64,000 nucleotides of DNA from contig NZ_RQJX01000001.1 in the NCBI RefSeq assembly GCF_003850045.1, positions 245,916 to 309,915 of the forward strand. The letters are read 5' to 3'. Of this stretch, positions 54,815 to 64,000 are shown piece after piece. The stretch's first letter is position 1; every line of letters begins with the position of its first letter. The notes beneath the pieces are model-generated. The model did no database searches and had not been told where the DNA came from. It was given only the letters and a program-made list of their open reading frames with translations. This stretch comes from Aeromicrobium camelliae (GTDB lineage Bacteria; Actinomycetota; Actinomycetes; Propionibacteriales; Nocardioidaceae). The position numbers and the translations under genes were made by a program.

Positions 54815-55375
54815 TCAGCGAGTCGTGATGCCGGCCTCGGCCCACTCGGCCTCCACTCGTGCGATGTTCTCGGGTGAGACCGCGGCGACGTAGTCGCGCA
54901 GCACCGTGACGTCGAGTCCGGCCTTCGCCGCGTCGAGAGCCGTGGCGCGGACGCAGTGATCCGTCGCGATGCCCACGATGTCCACCGCGTCGATGCCGTG
55001 CGCCTGCAGGTACGTCGTGAGGTCCGTCCCCGTCGACGTGACGCCCTCGAAGCCCGAGTAGGCCGCGGCGTATTCGCCCTTGTCGAAGACCGCATCGAAC
55101 ATGCGGCTGGTCAGCGGGGCGTGCAGGTCCGCGCCGGGCGTGCCTGCCACGCAGTGCCGCGGCCAGGAGTCGACGTAATCGGGGGTGTCGGAGAAGTGGG
55201 CGCCCGGGTCGATGTGGTGGTCGCGCGTCGCCACGATGGCTGCGTAGTCGCCGCGGGACCGCTCGATGAGCTCGTGCACGTCTGCGGCGACCTTGGCTCC
55301 GCCTTGCACGGCGAGAGAGCCGCCCTCGCAGAAGTCGTTCTGAACGTCGACGACGATGAGTGCCGTGGTTGCCAT
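54815..55375 (-). CDS. pncA: Nicotinamidase (pyrazinamidase)
   Basis: PncA deamidates nicotinamide to nicotinate for NAD salvage; in mycobacteria it also activates pyrazinamide. The 186-residue protein has the catalytic triad Asp10 (VVDVQNDF), Lys99 (FDKG) and Cys141 (ATDHCV) and the metal ligands in TRDHH (Asp52, His54) and WPRH (His74). It directly follows pncB, the next enzyme of the pathway, with one base between stop and start, so the pair is one operon. Confidence 0.96.
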   Translation of the reverse strand: MATTALIVVDVQNDFCEGGSLAVQGGAKVAADVHELIERSRGDYAAIVATRDHHIDPGAHFSDTPDYVDSWPRHCVAGTPGADLHAPLTSRMFDAVFDKGEYAAAYSGFEGVTSTGTDLTTYLQAHGIDAVDIVGIATDHCVRATALDAAKAGLDVTVLRDYVAAVSPENIARVEAEWAEAGITTR

Positions 55376-55376
55376 G

Positions 55377-56684
55377 TCAGTGCTCCTCGTAGACGGTGGG
55401 AAGTGCCGGGTCGCCCTTGCTCAGCCGCAGCGCTCCGGCGGGAAGCTCACCGATCGCGGACCGGAAGTGACGACGCGCGTCCTCGAGTGAGGCGCGGTCG
55501 ACACGTTCGCCCTTGGTGACGAGCGGGACCAGGAGCGTCCGGTCGTCGTGGTCGCTGTCCGGCTGCTCGCCGACGCCGATGACCTCGGCGGTGGCGATGC
55601 CGCGCTCGTCGCGTCGGCGGACGGCGAACTTACGCCCGCCGACGGAGATCTTGTCCTTGCTCTTCTTGGCCACGGAGACGAGCGATCCGTCCGCGCCCTC
55701 CCGGGCCACCAGCTTGTAGACGAAGCCGCTCGTGGGCACCCCCGAACCGGTGACGAGCGAGGTGCCGACGCCGTAGCCGTCCACGGGCGCCACTGCGAGT
55801 GCCGCGATCGCATACTCGTCGAGGTCGCTGGTGACTGTGATCCGGGTCGTCGTCGCGCCCAGGGAGTCCAGTTGAGCCCGCACGCTCGCCGCGACCTGGG
55901 CGAGGTCTCCGGAGTCGAGGCGCACAGCACCGAGGTCGAGTCCGCCGGCAGCGATCGCGTTGCGGACCCCCTCGGCGATGTCGTACGTGTCGACGAGCAA
56001 CGTGGTGCCGGAGCCGAGCGCGGCGACCTGCGCCTCGAACGCCTCCTTCTCCGAGTCGTGGACGAGGGTGAAGGAGTGCGCGGCGGTGCCGGTGGTCGGG
56101 ATTCCGTAGGTACGACCCGCCTCGAGGTTGGAGGTGGCCGCGAAACCCGCCACGTACGCAGCGCGCGCGGCGGCGACGGCCGACCACTCCTGGGTGCGGC
56201 GTGACCCCATCTCGATGCACGGTCGATCACCCGCGGCCGCGGTCATGCGAGCCGCAGCGGTCGCGATGGCGGAGTCGTGGTTGAGCACCGAGAGAGCGAC
56301 GGTCTCGAGCACCACGCATTCGGCGAAGGTGCCTTCGACCACGAGGACGGGGGAGCCGGGGAAGTAGAGCTCGCCCTCGGGGTAACCCCACACGTCGCCG
56401 GTGAAGCGGAAGTCCGCCAGCCAGTCGAGGGTGGCGTCGTCGACCACGGCGGCGTCGCGCAGGAACCGCAGTTCGTCGTCACCGAAGCGGAAGTTCTCGA
56501 GGGCGTCGAGGAACCGTCCCGTACCCGCGACGACGCCGTATCGACGCCCACCGGACAACCGGCGAGCGAACAGCTCGAACACGCTGCGGCGCTGCGCGGT
56601 GCCGTCGCACAGCGTGGCCTGGAGCATCGTGAGCTCGTAGTGATCGGTGAGCAGGGCGGTCGACAGCCCGGTGCGTGTCCCCAT
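55377..56684 (-). CDS. pncB: Nicotinate phosphoribosyltransferase
   Basis: PncB joins nicotinate with PRPP to make nicotinate mononucleotide. The 435-residue protein has [12 protein letters not shown] at the N-terminus, the MGSRRTQEW segment, and [22 protein letters not shown] leading to VRLDSGDL. The ATG follows TATTCT by 6 nt; a longer upstream frame is rejected. It is divergent from clpS with about 70 bases between starts, as in M. tuberculosis. Confidence 0.96.
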   Translation of the reverse strand: MGTRTGLSTALLTDHYELTMLQATLCDGTAQRRSVFELFARRLSGGRRYGVVAGTGRFLDALENFRFGDDELRFLRDAAVVDDATLDWLADFRFTGDVWGYPEGELYFPGSPVLVVEGTFAECVVLETVALSVLNHDSAIATAAARMTAAAGDRPCIEMGSRRTQEWSAVAAARAAYVAGFAATSNLEAGRTYGIPTTGTAAHSFTLVHDSEKEAFEAQVAALGSGTTLLVDTYDIAEGVRNAIAAGGLDLGAVRLDSGDLAQVAASVRAQLDSLGATTTRITVTSDLDEYAIAALAVAPVDGYGVGTSLVTGSGVPTSGFVYKLVAREGADGSLVSVAKKSKDKISVGGRKFAVRRRDERGIATAEVIGVGEQPDSDHDDRTLLVPLVTKGERVDRASLEDARRHFRSAIGELPAGALRLSKGDPALPTVYEEH

Positions 56685-56690
56685 GTTCTG

Positions 56691-56696
56691 AGAATA
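56691..56696 (-). promoter_or_regulatory. -10-like element (TATTCT) of pncBA
   Basis: TATTCT on the minus strand is 6 nt before ATG 56684. Confidence 0.5.
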
Positions 56697-56740
56697 GGGG
56701 GCCCGGGCAGAGTCGGTTTCGGTACGCGACCGGACTCGGC

Positions 56741-56746
56741 AACAAT
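56741..56746 (+). promoter_or_regulatory. -10-like element (AACAAT) of clpS
   Basis: AACAAT is 7 nt before the GTG at 56754, about 45 bp from the opposite pncB element. Confidence 0.35.
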
Positions 56747-56753
56747 GGGGTGC

Positions 56754-57065
56754 GTGACCGCCGCAGCCACCGGGCCCGCGCCCGCCGAGATCGCTCCCGA
56801 CCGCGAGCACGACGCCATGGTCGAGCTCGAGGACCCGTGGGTGACGATCGTGTGGAACGACCCGGTCAACCTCATGTCCTATGTCGCCTTCGTCTTCCGC
56901 ACCTACTTCGGCTACACGGAGGAGAAGGCCACCGAACTCATGCTCGCCGTCCACCACGAGGGCAAGGCCGTCGTGTCGAGTGGTCGCCGCGAGGAGCAGG
57001 AGCGCCACGTGCAGGCGATGCACGAGTACGGGCTCTGGGCGACCCTGGAGAGGAGCCAACTGTGA
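56754..57065 (+). CDS. clpS: ATP-dependent Clp protease adaptor ClpS
   Basis: ClpS delivers proteins with N-degrons to ClpC/ClpP. The 103-residue protein has the binding-pocket segments [16 protein letters not shown] and [15 protein letters not shown] and a flexible N-terminal tail that enters the ATPase. The pocket Asn-Asp and Met residues typical of ClpS are visible. GTG start; the stop overlaps the DUF2017 start by four bases. Confidence 0.95.
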   Translation: MTAAATGPAPAEIAPDREHDAMVELEDPWVTIVWNDPVNLMSYVAFVFRTYFGYTEEKATELMLAVHHEGKAVVSSGRREEQERHVQAMHEYGLWATLERSQL

Positions 57066-57634
57066 GGCCCTTCGTACGACGCCGGCAGACCGTCGTGGGC
57101 GTGTTCGAGCAGAACGAGGCGCAACTCGTGGCGAATCTGACGGCGCAGGTCGTCGAGCTGCTGCGTGACCGCAACGGACCGCCCGAGTCGTCCGCTGACC
57201 CGCTCGCCGCGATGGTCGGGATGTCCGGTCCGGTCCAGCCGCCCGAAGACCCGGTCCTCGCCCGCCTGCTGCCCGACGCCTATCGCGACGATCCCGAGGA
57301 CGCTGCGGAGTTCCGCCGGTACACCGAGCAGGCGCTGACCTCGACCAAGGTCGCCAACGCCGAGACGGTCATCACCACCCTTGCTGACGGCGGCATGTCG
57401 GAGGACGCGCGCGACGACGCGGACGTCGAGGTCGAGCTCGACGACGGCCAGGTGCTCTCGTGGCTGCGGGCGCTGACCGACGTCCGGTTGGCGCTCGCGG
57501 TGCGCCTCGGCATCGAGAGCGAGGAGGACGCCGAACGCGTGGCAGAGTCCGACGACCCGGGCACCGCGGCGATGGCCGACGTCTACGACTGGCTCGGCTT
57601 CGTGCAGGAGACGCTCGTGGAGGCGGCGGGCTGA
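57062..57634 (+). CDS. DUF2017 family protein
   Basis: The 190-residue protein is mostly helical: [47 protein letters not shown], then an acidic stretch ([24 protein letters not shown]) matching DUF2017. The family sits after clpS in many actinobacteria, and partnership with the Clp system is plausible but not shown. The start GTG lies inside the clpS stop. No catalytic motif was recognised. Confidence 0.88.
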   Translation: MRPFVRRRQTVVGVFEQNEAQLVANLTAQVVELLRDRNGPPESSADPLAAMVGMSGPVQPPEDPVLARLLPDAYRDDPEDAAEFRRYTEQALTSTKVANAETVITTLADGGMSEDARDDADVEVELDDGQVLSWLRALTDVRLALAVRLGIESEEDAERVAESDDPGTAAMADVYDWLGFVQETLVEAAG

Positions 57635-57685
57635 GTGCCCGTGTCCGTCTGGCGGTCGCCCGGTCCGGGGCCTGAACCGCGCCGA

Positions 57686-57691
57686 TAAACT
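57686..57691 (+). promoter_or_regulatory. -10-like element (TAAACT) of mec-cysO-cysM
   Basis: TAAACT is 6 nt before the GTG at 57698. Confidence 0.5.
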
Positions 57692-57697
57692 GGCGAT

Positions 57698-58161
57698 GTG
57701 TTGACCATCGACCGTGAGACGCACGACGCGATCGTCGCCCACGCGCGCCGCGACCACCCCGACGAGGCCTGCGGTGTCGTCGCCGGACCCATCGGATCGG
57801 ACGTACCGGCCCGCTTCATCCCGATGCTCAATGCCGCGATGTCGCCGACGTTCTACGAGTTCGACTCCGGCGATCTGCTCAAGCTCTACCGCGAGATGGA
57901 CGACAACGACGAGGAGCCCGTCGTGATCTACCACTCGCACACGTCGACCGAGGCGTACCCCTCGCGCACCGACATCGCGCTCGCCTCCGAGCCCGGCGCC
58001 CACTACGTCCTCGTCTCGACCCGCGACGGTGCCCATGAGGAAGGCGCGCCGATCGACTTCCGGTCCTTCCGGATCGTCGACGGCGAGGTCACCGAGGAAG
58101 AAGTCCGCGTCGTCGAGCGTTACACCACCGGAACCACCCCCGACGAGAAAGCAGAAGTCTG

Positions 58162-58162
<1 letters not shown>
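57698..58162 (+). CDS. mec: JAMM/MPN metalloprotease (Mec+-type, CysO-cysteine hydrolase)
   Basis: Mec releases cysteine from the CysO-cysteine adduct in M. tuberculosis. The 154-residue protein has the JAMM zinc site complete: Glu23 (DEACGV), His79-Ser-His81, Ser89 and Asp92 (HSHTSTEAYPSRTD). It starts the operon mec-cysO-cysM and overlaps cysO by one base. Because the CysO here ends GGAR, this protease may also trim the carrier to expose the double glycine (inference). Confidence 0.93.
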
Positions 58163-59392
<1,230 letters not shown>

Positions 59393-59408
59393 CGCCCGCG
59401 AGCGTCGC

Positions 59409-59414
59409 TACGCT
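59409..59414 (+). promoter_or_regulatory. -10-like element (TACGCT) of the small membrane gene
   Basis: TACGCT is 6 nt before the GTG at 59421. Confidence 0.4.
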
Positions 59415-59420
59415 GACGCC

Positions 59421-59765
59421 GTGAAGCGTTACGCCGGAGCCTTCGGGGTCCTCGCCGCGTGGTGGGTCGTGCCCTGGCTCATCGTCCTCGTGCTGCGCTC
59501 GCAAGCGGCGACCGAGAACCCCGACGGCCAGTGCTCGGGTATCGGGTTCGGCTGCTCCCTCACGCCGTACGACAGTTACACGTTCGTCATGGTCTTCTTC
59601 CTCGCGCCGCTGACGCTCGTGGCGGTGCTTTCGGCCGCGTTGTGGCTCGCGTTGCGCCGGCGTCCGCTCCGCCCGGTCCGCGACGGCAGCGTCGCGGCGC
59701 TGATCGGGATCGGGTGCGCGGCGGTCGGCGGCTTCGTCCTGGCCGCGCTCGGGTCGCTCACCTGA
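59421..59765 (+). CDS. Small three-helix membrane protein, unknown function
   Basis: The 114 residues show a hydrophobic helix at about 5-25, a short Cys-containing loop (GQCSGIGFGCSL), a second helix (FVMVFFLAPLTLVAVLSAALWLAL), an Arg-rich turn, and a third helix to the end. No family was recognised. The two loop cysteines could form a disulfide outside the cell. It stands where mycobacteria carry a rhomboid-like gene between cysM and murI, but it is far too small to be one. Confidence 0.7.
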   Translation: MKRYAGAFGVLAAWWVVPWLIVLVLRSQAATENPDGQCSGIGFGCSLTPYDSYTFVMVFFLAPLTLVAVLSAALWLALRRRPLRPVRDGSVAALIGIGCAAVGGFVLAALGSLT

Positions 59766-59791
59766 CGTTTCGCCGAACCCGCGATGTCCAC

Positions 59792-59797
59792 TAGCCT
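59792..59797 (+). promoter_or_regulatory. -10-like element (TAGCCT) of the PRPP-synthetase-like gene
   Basis: TAGCCT is 7 nt before the GTG at 59805. Confidence 0.45.
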
Positions 59798-59804
59798 CAG
59801 GGGC

Positions 59805-60782
59805 GTGAACCAGATCGTGGTGTTCTCTGGCAGCGCTCATCCGCAGTTCGCCGACGCGATCTGTGACCACCTCGGCATCCGTCGCTCGCCGGCGGACACC
59901 CAGCGCTTCAGCAACGACTGCCTGCAGGTCCAACTGCTCGACAACTGCCGCCAGCGCGACGTCTACATCGTTCAGCCCCTCGTGCCGCCGACGCAGGACC
60001 ACCTCATGGAACTGCTCCTCATGGTCGACGCGGCGCGAGGGGCCTCCGCGGCCTCGATCACGGTCGTCATTCCGCACTACGCGTACGCGCGCTCGGACAA
60101 GAAGGACGCCTCGCGCATCTCGATCGGTGGCCGGCTCGTCGCCGACCTGCTCGAGACCGCTGGCGTCAACCGGGTCGTGACGATGACTCTCCACGCTCCG
60201 CAGGTGCACGGCTTCTTCGCCGTCCCGCTCGACCACCTGACCGGCCTCGGCGAGCTTGCCGACTACTTCCGCGGCACCGATCTGACCGACGCCGTCGTCG
60301 TCTCGCCCGACTTCGGCAACGCGAAGACCGCTTCGCAGTTCGCTCGGCTCCTCGGTCTCCCGGTGGCCGCGGGAAGCAAGCAGCGCAAGGCCGACGACCG
60401 GGTGGTCATCGACGCGATCGTCGGCGACGTGGCCGGCAAGCGCGCGATCGTCCTCGACGACGAGATCGCCACCGGCGGCTCCATCCTCGAACTCGTCTCG
60501 ATGCTGCAGCAGCAGGGTGTCACCGACGTCTCGGTTGCCTGCACCCACGGGCTGTTCACCGGCAAGGCGGTGGAGCGTTTGCGCGACCATCCGGGCATTC
60601 GCGAGGTCGTCACCACCGACACGGTGCCGGCGCCCAAGGACTGGCCCGAGCTGCGCGTCCGATCGGTCGCCCCGCTGTTCGCCGAGGCGATCGCCCGCAT
60701 CCACGCCGGCGAGTCGGTCTCCAGCCTGTTCGACGGCGTCGATCCCACGCACGCGCCGCCGCAGCCGAAACTGCCGCTGTAG
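59805..60782 (+). CDS. prs: Ribose-phosphate pyrophosphokinase-like protein
   Basis: The 325-residue protein has tandem phosphoribosyltransferase folds with YARSDKKDASRISIG (catalytic loop region), VVVSPDFGNAKTASQFA and the PRPP-binding VLDDEIATGGS. It should make PRPP from ribose 5-phosphate and ATP. It is probably a second copy, since the main actinobacterial prs lies next to glmU, and its catalytic loop differs from the usual RQDRK form. Proximity to pncB, a PRPP user, is suggestive only. GTG rather than an upstream ATG start is chosen. Confidence 0.85.
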   Translation: MNQIVVFSGSAHPQFADAICDHLGIRRSPADTQRFSNDCLQVQLLDNCRQRDVYIVQPLVPPTQDHLMELLLMVDAARGASAASITVVIPHYAYARSDKKDASRISIGGRLVADLLETAGVNRVVTMTLHAPQVHGFFAVPLDHLTGLGELADYFRGTDLTDAVVVSPDFGNAKTASQFARLLGLPVAAGSKQRKADDRVVIDAIVGDVAGKRAIVLDDEIATGGSILELVSMLQQQGVTDVSVACTHGLFTGKAVERLRDHPGIREVVTTDTVPAPKDWPELRVRSVAPLFAEAIARIHAGESVSSLFDGVDPTHAPPQPKLPL

Positions 60783-60831
60783 GGCGACGCGCCTCACAGC
60801 GGTTTACTTCGCGTTCATCCGCGCGGACCCG

Positions 60832-60837
60832 TACTCT
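60832..60837 (+). promoter_or_regulatory. -10-like element (TACTCT) of murI
   Basis: TACTCT is 8 nt before the GTG at 60846. Confidence 0.45.
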
Positions 60838-60845
60838 CGGTTGAT

Positions 60846-61652
60846 GTGGCAGACGCACCCATCGGCATCTTCGACTCGGGCTTCGGTGGCCTGACGGTCG
60901 CTCGTGCCGTGTTGGACCAGCTGCCGCACGAGCCTGTCGTCTATCTCGGCGACACCGCGCGGCAGCCGTACGGCCCCAAGTCGATCTCCGAGGTGCGCGA
61001 GTACGCCCTCGATTGCCTCGATCACCTCGTGAGTCAGGGCGTCAAGGTGCTCGTGATCGCGTGCAACTCCGCGAGCGCGGCCGTCCTTCACGATGCGCGC
61101 GAACGGTACGACGTCCCCGTGGTCGAGGTGATCGTCCCCGCCACACGCCGCGCCGTGAACGCCACCCGCAACGGCAAGGTCGGCGTCGTGTGCACCCAGG
61201 CGACGGCCACGTCGCGCGCCTACGACGACGCGTTCGCCGCCAACCCTTCGATCGAACTCGTCACGCAAGCGTGCCCGCGCTTCGTCGACTTCGTCGAGGC
61301 CGGGGTGACTGGCGGGCCAGAACTCCTCGCCGTCGCGGAGCAGTACCTGCAGCCGGTCAAGGACGCCGGGGTCGACACCCTCGTCCTCGGCTGCACGCAC
61401 TACCCGCTGCTCACCGGCGTGCTCTCGTACGTGATGGGCGACGGCGTCACGCTCGTGTCGTCGGCCGAGGAGACCGCGAAGGACGTCTACCGGTTGCTGG
61501 TGCGCGAGGGCCTCGAGCGCGACCCGTCGTTGCCGCGGCCGCAGCACCGTTTCCTCACCACCGGCCAGCCCGAGGAGTTCGCCGCGCTCGGCCGGCGCTT
61601 CCTCGGCCCCGAGATCGAGTCGGTCGACCAGTTCGCGTGGGTGACGGTGTGA
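60846..61652 (+). CDS. murI: Glutamate racemase
   Basis: MurI makes D-glutamate for peptidoglycan. The 268-residue protein has [11 protein letters not shown] (Asp10), the two catalytic cysteines Cys73 (IACNSASA) and Cys183 (LGCTHYPLL), and VPATRRAV. Its stop overlaps the start of the MBL gene by four bases (GTGA), which begins a run murI, MBL, rph, rdgB that is the same as in M. tuberculosis. Confidence 0.97.
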   Translation: MADAPIGIFDSGFGGLTVARAVLDQLPHEPVVYLGDTARQPYGPKSISEVREYALDCLDHLVSQGVKVLVIACNSASAAVLHDARERYDVPVVEVIVPATRRAVNATRNGKVGVVCTQATATSRAYDDAFAANPSIELVTQACPRFVDFVEAGVTGGPELLAVAEQYLQPVKDAGVDTLVLGCTHYPLLTGVLSYVMGDGVTLVSSAEETAKDVYRLLVREGLERDPSLPRPQHRFLTTGQPEEFAALGRRFLGPEIESVDQFAWVTV

Positions 61653-62413
61653 AGCTGACGATCATCGGGTGCGCCGGCTCGTATCCGGGGCCGGACTCTG
61701 CCGCCAGCTGCTATCTGGTGGAGGCGCCCTACGAGGGTCGCGTCTTCCGCATGCTCCTCGATCTCGGCAGCGGCGCCCTCGGTCCACTGCAGCGCTACAT
61801 CGATCTGCGCGACATCGACGCGATCAGCCTGTCGCACCTGCATCCCGATCACTGCTTCGACATGAGCGGGCTGTACGTCGTGCGCAAGTACCACCCTGCC
61901 GGCCCGCTGCCGCGCGTGCCGGTCTACGCGCCGGCTGGCAGCGACTGGCACCTCTCGGACGCGTACGGCACCACGAATCCGAACGGCATGACGTTGCCCT
62001 TCGAGTTCCGCGACTTCTCCGACGGCATGGAGACGACGATCGGTCCGTTCACGATGCGGGCGATGCTCACCTCCCATCCCGTCCCGGCGTACGCCGTCCG
62101 GCTCGAACTCGGCGACCATGCGGTCGTCTACACCGGCGACACGGGTCCCATGGACGAGCTCGCTGACTTCGCCCGGGGAGCGGACCTCTTCCTCTGCGAG
62201 GCGTCGTTCGTCGAGTCCGCCACCAACCCGCCCGAGCTGCATCTGACCGGTGCCGAGGCCGGCAAGATCGCGGCCGAGGCGGGCGTCGGTCGACTGCTGA
62301 TCACTCACATTCCCGCCTGGACCGACCGCGACGAGGTCGAGCGCGATCTGCTGTCGACCTACGACGGTCCGTACGAGCTCGTCACTGCCGGACGGGTCTA
62401 CGAACTCGCCTGA
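61649..62413 (+). CDS. MBL-fold metallohydrolase, Rv1339-like cyclic-nucleotide phosphodiesterase candidate
   Basis: The 254-residue beta-lactamase-fold protein has the zinc motif HLHPDHCFD (His63, His65, Asp67, His68), GDTGPMDEL, and the late His in ITHIP. Gene position matches M. tuberculosis Rv1339, reported to hydrolyse cAMP as an atypical class II phosphodiesterase. An RNase Z-like role is an older alternative. GTG start inside the murI stop; the rph gene follows with its own -10. Confidence 0.87.
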   Translation: MKLTIIGCAGSYPGPDSAASCYLVEAPYEGRVFRMLLDLGSGALGPLQRYIDLRDIDAISLSHLHPDHCFDMSGLYVVRKYHPAGPLPRVPVYAPAGSDWHLSDAYGTTNPNGMTLPFEFRDFSDGMETTIGPFTMRAMLTSHPVPAYAVRLELGDHAVVYTGDTGPMDELADFARGADLFLCEASFVESATNPPELHLTGAEAGKIAAEAGVGRLLITHIPAWTDRDEVERDLLSTYDGPYELVTAGRVYELA

Positions 62414-62425
62414 TTCGCGGCGCGC

Positions 62426-62431
62426 TACGGT
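62426..62431 (+). promoter_or_regulatory. -10-like element (TACGGT) of rph-rdgB
   Basis: TACGGT is 7 nt before ATG 62439. Confidence 0.45.
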
Positions 62432-62438
62432 CGTATCT

Positions 62439-63158
62439 ATGACCCGCGAGGACGGCCGCGCGCCCGATCAGCTCCGCCCCATCACCATCACTCGCCAGTG
62501 GCTCGACCACGCCCAAGGCTCGTGTCTCATCGAGTTCGGCCGCACCCGCGTGCTCTGCGCGGCGAGTGCGACTGAAGGCGTTCCGCGCTGGCGCAAGGGC
62601 TCCGGCCTCGGGTGGGTGACCGCCGAGTATGCGATGCTGCCGCAGGCGACCCACGAGCGGTCTCCGCGAGAGTCGGTCAAGGGGAAGGTCGGCGGACGTA
62701 CGCACGAGATCAGCCGCCTCGTCGGCCGCTCCCTGCGCGCCGCCATCGACTACACCGCCCTCGGCGAGAATACGATCGCGATCGACTGTGACGTGCTCCA
62801 GGCCGACGGCGGCACCCGCACCGCCGCGATCACGGGCGCGTACATCGCGCTCGCGGACGCGGTCGCGCACCTCGGACGAGAGGGCGCACTGCTCGGTGAG
62901 CCGCTGACCTCGTCGGTCGCCGCGGTGAGTGTCGGGATCGTGGACGGACAGCCTGTGCTCGACTTGCCCTACGTGGAGGACGTCCGCGCGGAGACCGACA
63001 TGAACGTGGTGATGACCGGCGACGGCAAGTTCGTCGAGGTGCAGGGCACGGCCGAGGGCGCGGCGTTCGACAAGAACGAGCTCGACGCGATGCTCGCGCT
63101 GGCCGCCAAGGGTTGCGCCGAGCTCACCGCACTGCAGCAGGAGGCTCTGAGCCGATGA
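62439..63158 (+). CDS. rph: Ribonuclease PH
   Basis: RNase PH trims tRNA 3' ends phosphorolytically. The 239-residue protein has [21 protein letters not shown] at the start, [34 protein letters not shown] (phosphate and metal region) and [21 protein letters not shown]. It would serve to finish tRNAs and supply the CCA-less pre-tRNA ends noted elsewhere here. The rdgB ATG overlaps its stop by four bases. Confidence 0.97.
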   Translation: MTREDGRAPDQLRPITITRQWLDHAQGSCLIEFGRTRVLCAASATEGVPRWRKGSGLGWVTAEYAMLPQATHERSPRESVKGKVGGRTHEISRLVGRSLRAAIDYTALGENTIAIDCDVLQADGGTRTAAITGAYIALADAVAHLGREGALLGEPLTSSVAAVSVGIVDGQPVLDLPYVEDVRAETDMNVVMTGDGKFVEVQGTAEGAAFDKNELDAMLALAAKGCAELTALQQEALSR

Positions 63159-63763
63159 AGGTCGTTCTCGCATCGCACAACGCCAAGAAGCTCGAGGAGC
63201 TGCACCGCATCCTCGCTCCGCTGGATCCCGACATCGAGGTGCTCGGCCTGTCCGACGTCGCCGACTACCCCGAACCGGTCGAGACCGAGGCGACGTTCGA
63301 GGGCAACGCCTTGCTCAAGGCTCGCGCGGCTCTCGCTGCCACCGGCCTTCCGTCGCTCGCGGATGACTCTGGTCTGTGCGTCGACGCGTTGAACGGCATG
63401 CCCGGCGTCCTGTCGGCGCGCTGGTCCGGTGTCCCGAAGTCCGAGGGCGGCGACGCGGCCAACAACCGCCTCTTGCTGTCGCAGCTGTCGGACGTCCCGG
63501 ATGAGCGCCGCGGCGGCACATTCCGTTGCGCCATGGCGTTCTGCGCCCCTGGGGTGGAGATCGTCGAGGTGGGCGAGATGCCGGGCCGGATCCTGCGCGA
63601 GGAGCGTGGTGACGGCGGCTTCGGCTACGACCCCCTGTTCGCGGCCGAGGGCTACGACGTATCGACCGCCGAGCTCAGCCGCGAGGAGAAGGACTCCATC
63701 AGCCACCGCGGACGTGCCCTGCGCGCCATCGCACCGCGCATCGCCGAGCACCTCCAGGGCTGA
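63155..63763 (+). CDS. rdgB: dITP/XTP pyrophosphatase (RdgB/HAM1)
   Basis: RdgB hydrolyses non-canonical purine triphosphates to keep them out of DNA. The 202-residue protein has the substrate and metal motifs [35 protein letters not shown] and GFGYDPLF, and the C-terminal [10 protein letters not shown]. The ATG overlaps the rph stop. A distinct, convergent HNH gene begins immediately after its end. Confidence 0.97.
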   Translation: MKVVLASHNAKKLEELHRILAPLDPDIEVLGLSDVADYPEPVETEATFEGNALLKARAALAATGLPSLADDSGLCVDALNGMPGVLSARWSGVPKSEGGDAANNRLLLSQLSDVPDERRGGTFRCAMAFCAPGVEIVEVGEMPGRILREERGDGGFGYDPLFAAEGYDVSTAELSREEKDSISHRGRALRAIAPRIAEHLQG

Positions 63764-63764
63764 G

Positions 63765-64000
63765 CTACTCGGTCAGGATCGTGCCGCCGACGTCCCAGGC
63801 CCAGCTGTCCTCGTGTGGGATGGGCACGGCATGGTCGAAGGTTTTGAGTTTGTGGTGGTGCCGGCATAACGCCCAGAGGTTGTCGCCTGAGGTGGGCCCG
63901 TTCGGTAACGGTTGCCGGTGGTCGAGGTCGCAGTTGGCGGCTTTGGTGGTGCATCCGGGGTATCTGCAGGTGCCGTCGCGGAAGCGGATTGCGTTGCGTA
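63765..64000 (-). CDS. C-terminal part of an HNH endonuclease (DUF222/13E12-repeat type; N-terminus outside window)
   Basis: The 78 visible codons contain FRDGTCRYPGC, CDLDHRQPLPNGPTSGDNLWALCRHHH and KLKTFDH in order, an HNH nuclease with paired zinc cysteines. The family is the DUF222-HNH proteins that occur in many copies in actinobacterial genomes and are linked to the 13E12 repeats of mycobacteria. Two leucines use the rare TTA codon (CTG/CTC in neighbours), hinting at a different history. The 5' part lies past base 64000. Confidence 0.9.
   Translation of the reverse strand, partial: RNAIRFRDGTCRYPGCTTKAANCDLDHRQPLPNGPTSGDNLWALCRHHHKLKTFDHAVPIPHEDSWAWDVGGTILTE

Overview
This 64 kb window is chromosomal DNA from a high-GC actinobacterium. 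It shows strong GC bias at third codon positions, many GTG starts, ATGA/GTGA-type stop-start overlaps, and gene neighbourhoods shared with Mycobacterium tuberculosis (recO-uppS, FAH-gltX, IclR-leuCD, nei-lhr, prfB-ftsEX-smpB-ssrA, pncB/clpS/mec-cysO-cysM/murI/MBL/rph/rdgB). The gene content looks like the Propionibacteriales (Nocardioidaceae, perhaps Aeromicrobium), but no sequence here proves a genus. It is mostly core genome: no prophage, CRISPR array or intact transposon was seen. No stretch longer than about 300 bases lacks a gene.

Layout. 1-12 kb: end of a transglutaminase-like (TgpA) gene, a glutathionyl-hydroquinone-reductase-like protein, leuA behind a leucine leader/attenuator, a quinone reductase, a membrane protein, recO-uppS, an FAH-fold hydrolase with gltX, tRNA-Gln and tRNA-Glu, a YnfA protein, and a DNA-alkylation repair pair (Ada-AlkA fusion plus Ogt). 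12-22 kb: IclR regulator (NdgR/LtbR type) divergent from leuCD, plsC-gpsA, a trans-sulfuration-type PLP enzyme divergent from ddl, an AsnC-type effector domain, thiL, a DUF2505-PspA pair and RNase HI. 22-28 kb: a secreted protein, a compact Tad/Flp pilus operon (tadA-B-C, small pilin, two TadE-like and one TadG-like protein) and a cysteine-rich copper-storage protein. 28-34 kb: prfB, ftsE-ftsX, an M23 endopeptidase likely activated by FtsEX, smpB, an amidohydrolase and tmRNA. 34-38 kb: a catecholate-type iron-siderophore ABC importer with a candidate IdeR/DtxR box. 38-54 kb: mixed metabolism (epimerase, esterases, VKOR, EthA-like monooxygenase), nei-lhr with a frameshift in lhr, a DUF3048 lipoprotein, MerR, YqgE, and DUF3039 with an SF2 helicase. 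54-64 kb: pncA-pncB, clpS-DUF2017, the mec-cysO-cysM sulfur-carrier cysteine pathway, a PRPP-synthetase-like gene, murI, a cAMP-phosphodiesterase-like MBL protein, rph-rdgB, and the end of an HNH endonuclease.

How the genes work together. leuA, leuC and leuD supply the leucine branch and carry two separate control signals (leader attenuator; IclR operator). Mec, CysO and CysM form one route from a protein-bound thiocarboxylate to cysteine. FtsEX and the adjacent M23 protein form a divisome hydrolase module. SmpB and tmRNA together rescue stalled ribosomes. The iron importer is a complete binding protein, two permeases and an ATPase. Most transcription units begin with a -10-like hexamer (usually TANNNT) only 6-8 nt from the start codon, which indicates pervasive leaderless mRNAs. 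That pattern was used to choose many starts.
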